From: Cyanobacteria bacterium UBA11153
Lineage (GTDB): Bacteria; Cyanobacteriota; Cyanobacteriia; Cyanobacteriales; Coleofasciculaceae
Assembly: GCA_003511885.1 (NCBI GenBank)
Contig: DOIX01000347.1
Location: 1 to 12,896, forward strand
Reading direction: 5' to 3'
Length of the DNA: 12,896 nt
In this document: positions 12,860-12,896 of the stretch, piece after piece
Layout of the letters: every line of letters begins with the position of its first letter
How positions within the stretch are numbered: position 1 is the first letter of the stretch
Translations under genes and position numbers: made by a program
Notes under the pieces: generated by a model
Told to the model about the DNA's origin: nothing
Databases searched by the model: none
What the model saw: the letters and a program-made list of their open reading frames with translations, nothing else

Positions 12860-12896
12860 TTGGTTGTTGGTGATTGGTTATTTGTGATTGGTTATT
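12860..12896. repeat. Heptamer tandem repeat (TTGGTTG family), running off the window
   Basis: Five heptamers in exact period run from 12860 to 12894: TTGGTTG, TTGGTGA, TTGGTTA, TTTGTGA, TTGGTTA, then TT at the window edge. The unit TTGGTTG is the reverse complement of the CAACCAA units in the array at 2504-2527. The array begins 5 bp upstream of the ATG at 12855 and continues out of view. Confidence 0.85.

Overview
The window looks like a chromosomal segment of a cyanobacterium, most likely a filamentous or multicellular type. Three things point there. About ten HIP1 octamers (GCGATCGC) occur in 12.9 kb. A PAM68 photosystem II assembly gene sits next to rpsO. Several heptameric short tandem repeat tracts of the cyanobacterial STRR kind lie between genes. 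I do not assign a genus.

Layout. Bases 1-1185 (+) carry the 3' part of an AAA-type ATPase fused to a PD-(D/E)XK nuclease-like tail. Convergent to it is a housekeeping block on the minus strand: ruvX (3968-3507), rpsO (3376-3107), pam68 (3070-2531) and a type I-beta DAHP synthase (2374-1316). The DAHP synthase leader contains two different tandem repeat arrays. From 4254 to 9409 the plus strand holds an accessory-looking cassette. It has an SbnA-like PLP enzyme overlapped by a MOP/MATE-like membrane exporter, then an RppA/RppB two-component system (overlapping genes), then a small secreted protein ending in a strong intrinsic terminator. From 9622 to 12855 the minus strand has a GNAT-family acetyltransferase, an RNase HI with a cyanobacterial-type C-terminal extension, and an unrecognised conserved-looking protein. 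The spacers between them are rich in repeats.

How the genes may work together. The SbnA-like enzyme and the exporter overlap by 4 bp, so they are probably translated together and could make and export (or detoxify) a diaminopropionate-type amino acid. The strongest non-gene signal is an 11-bp-period direct repeat with half-sites of the form TTTTTTCA. It occurs in near-identical form upstream of the SbnA-like gene (4183-4204) and upstream of the secreted protein (8950-8971). Each copy has a weak -10-like hexamer at the same distance. That geometry is typical of OmpR/PhoB-family operators, and the response regulator encoded between the two sites belongs to that family. I therefore infer a small self-contained regulon: sensor, regulator, biosynthetic enzyme, exporter and secreted protein. 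This is a hypothesis. The gene calls are from sequence; the link between regulator and sites is not demonstrated.
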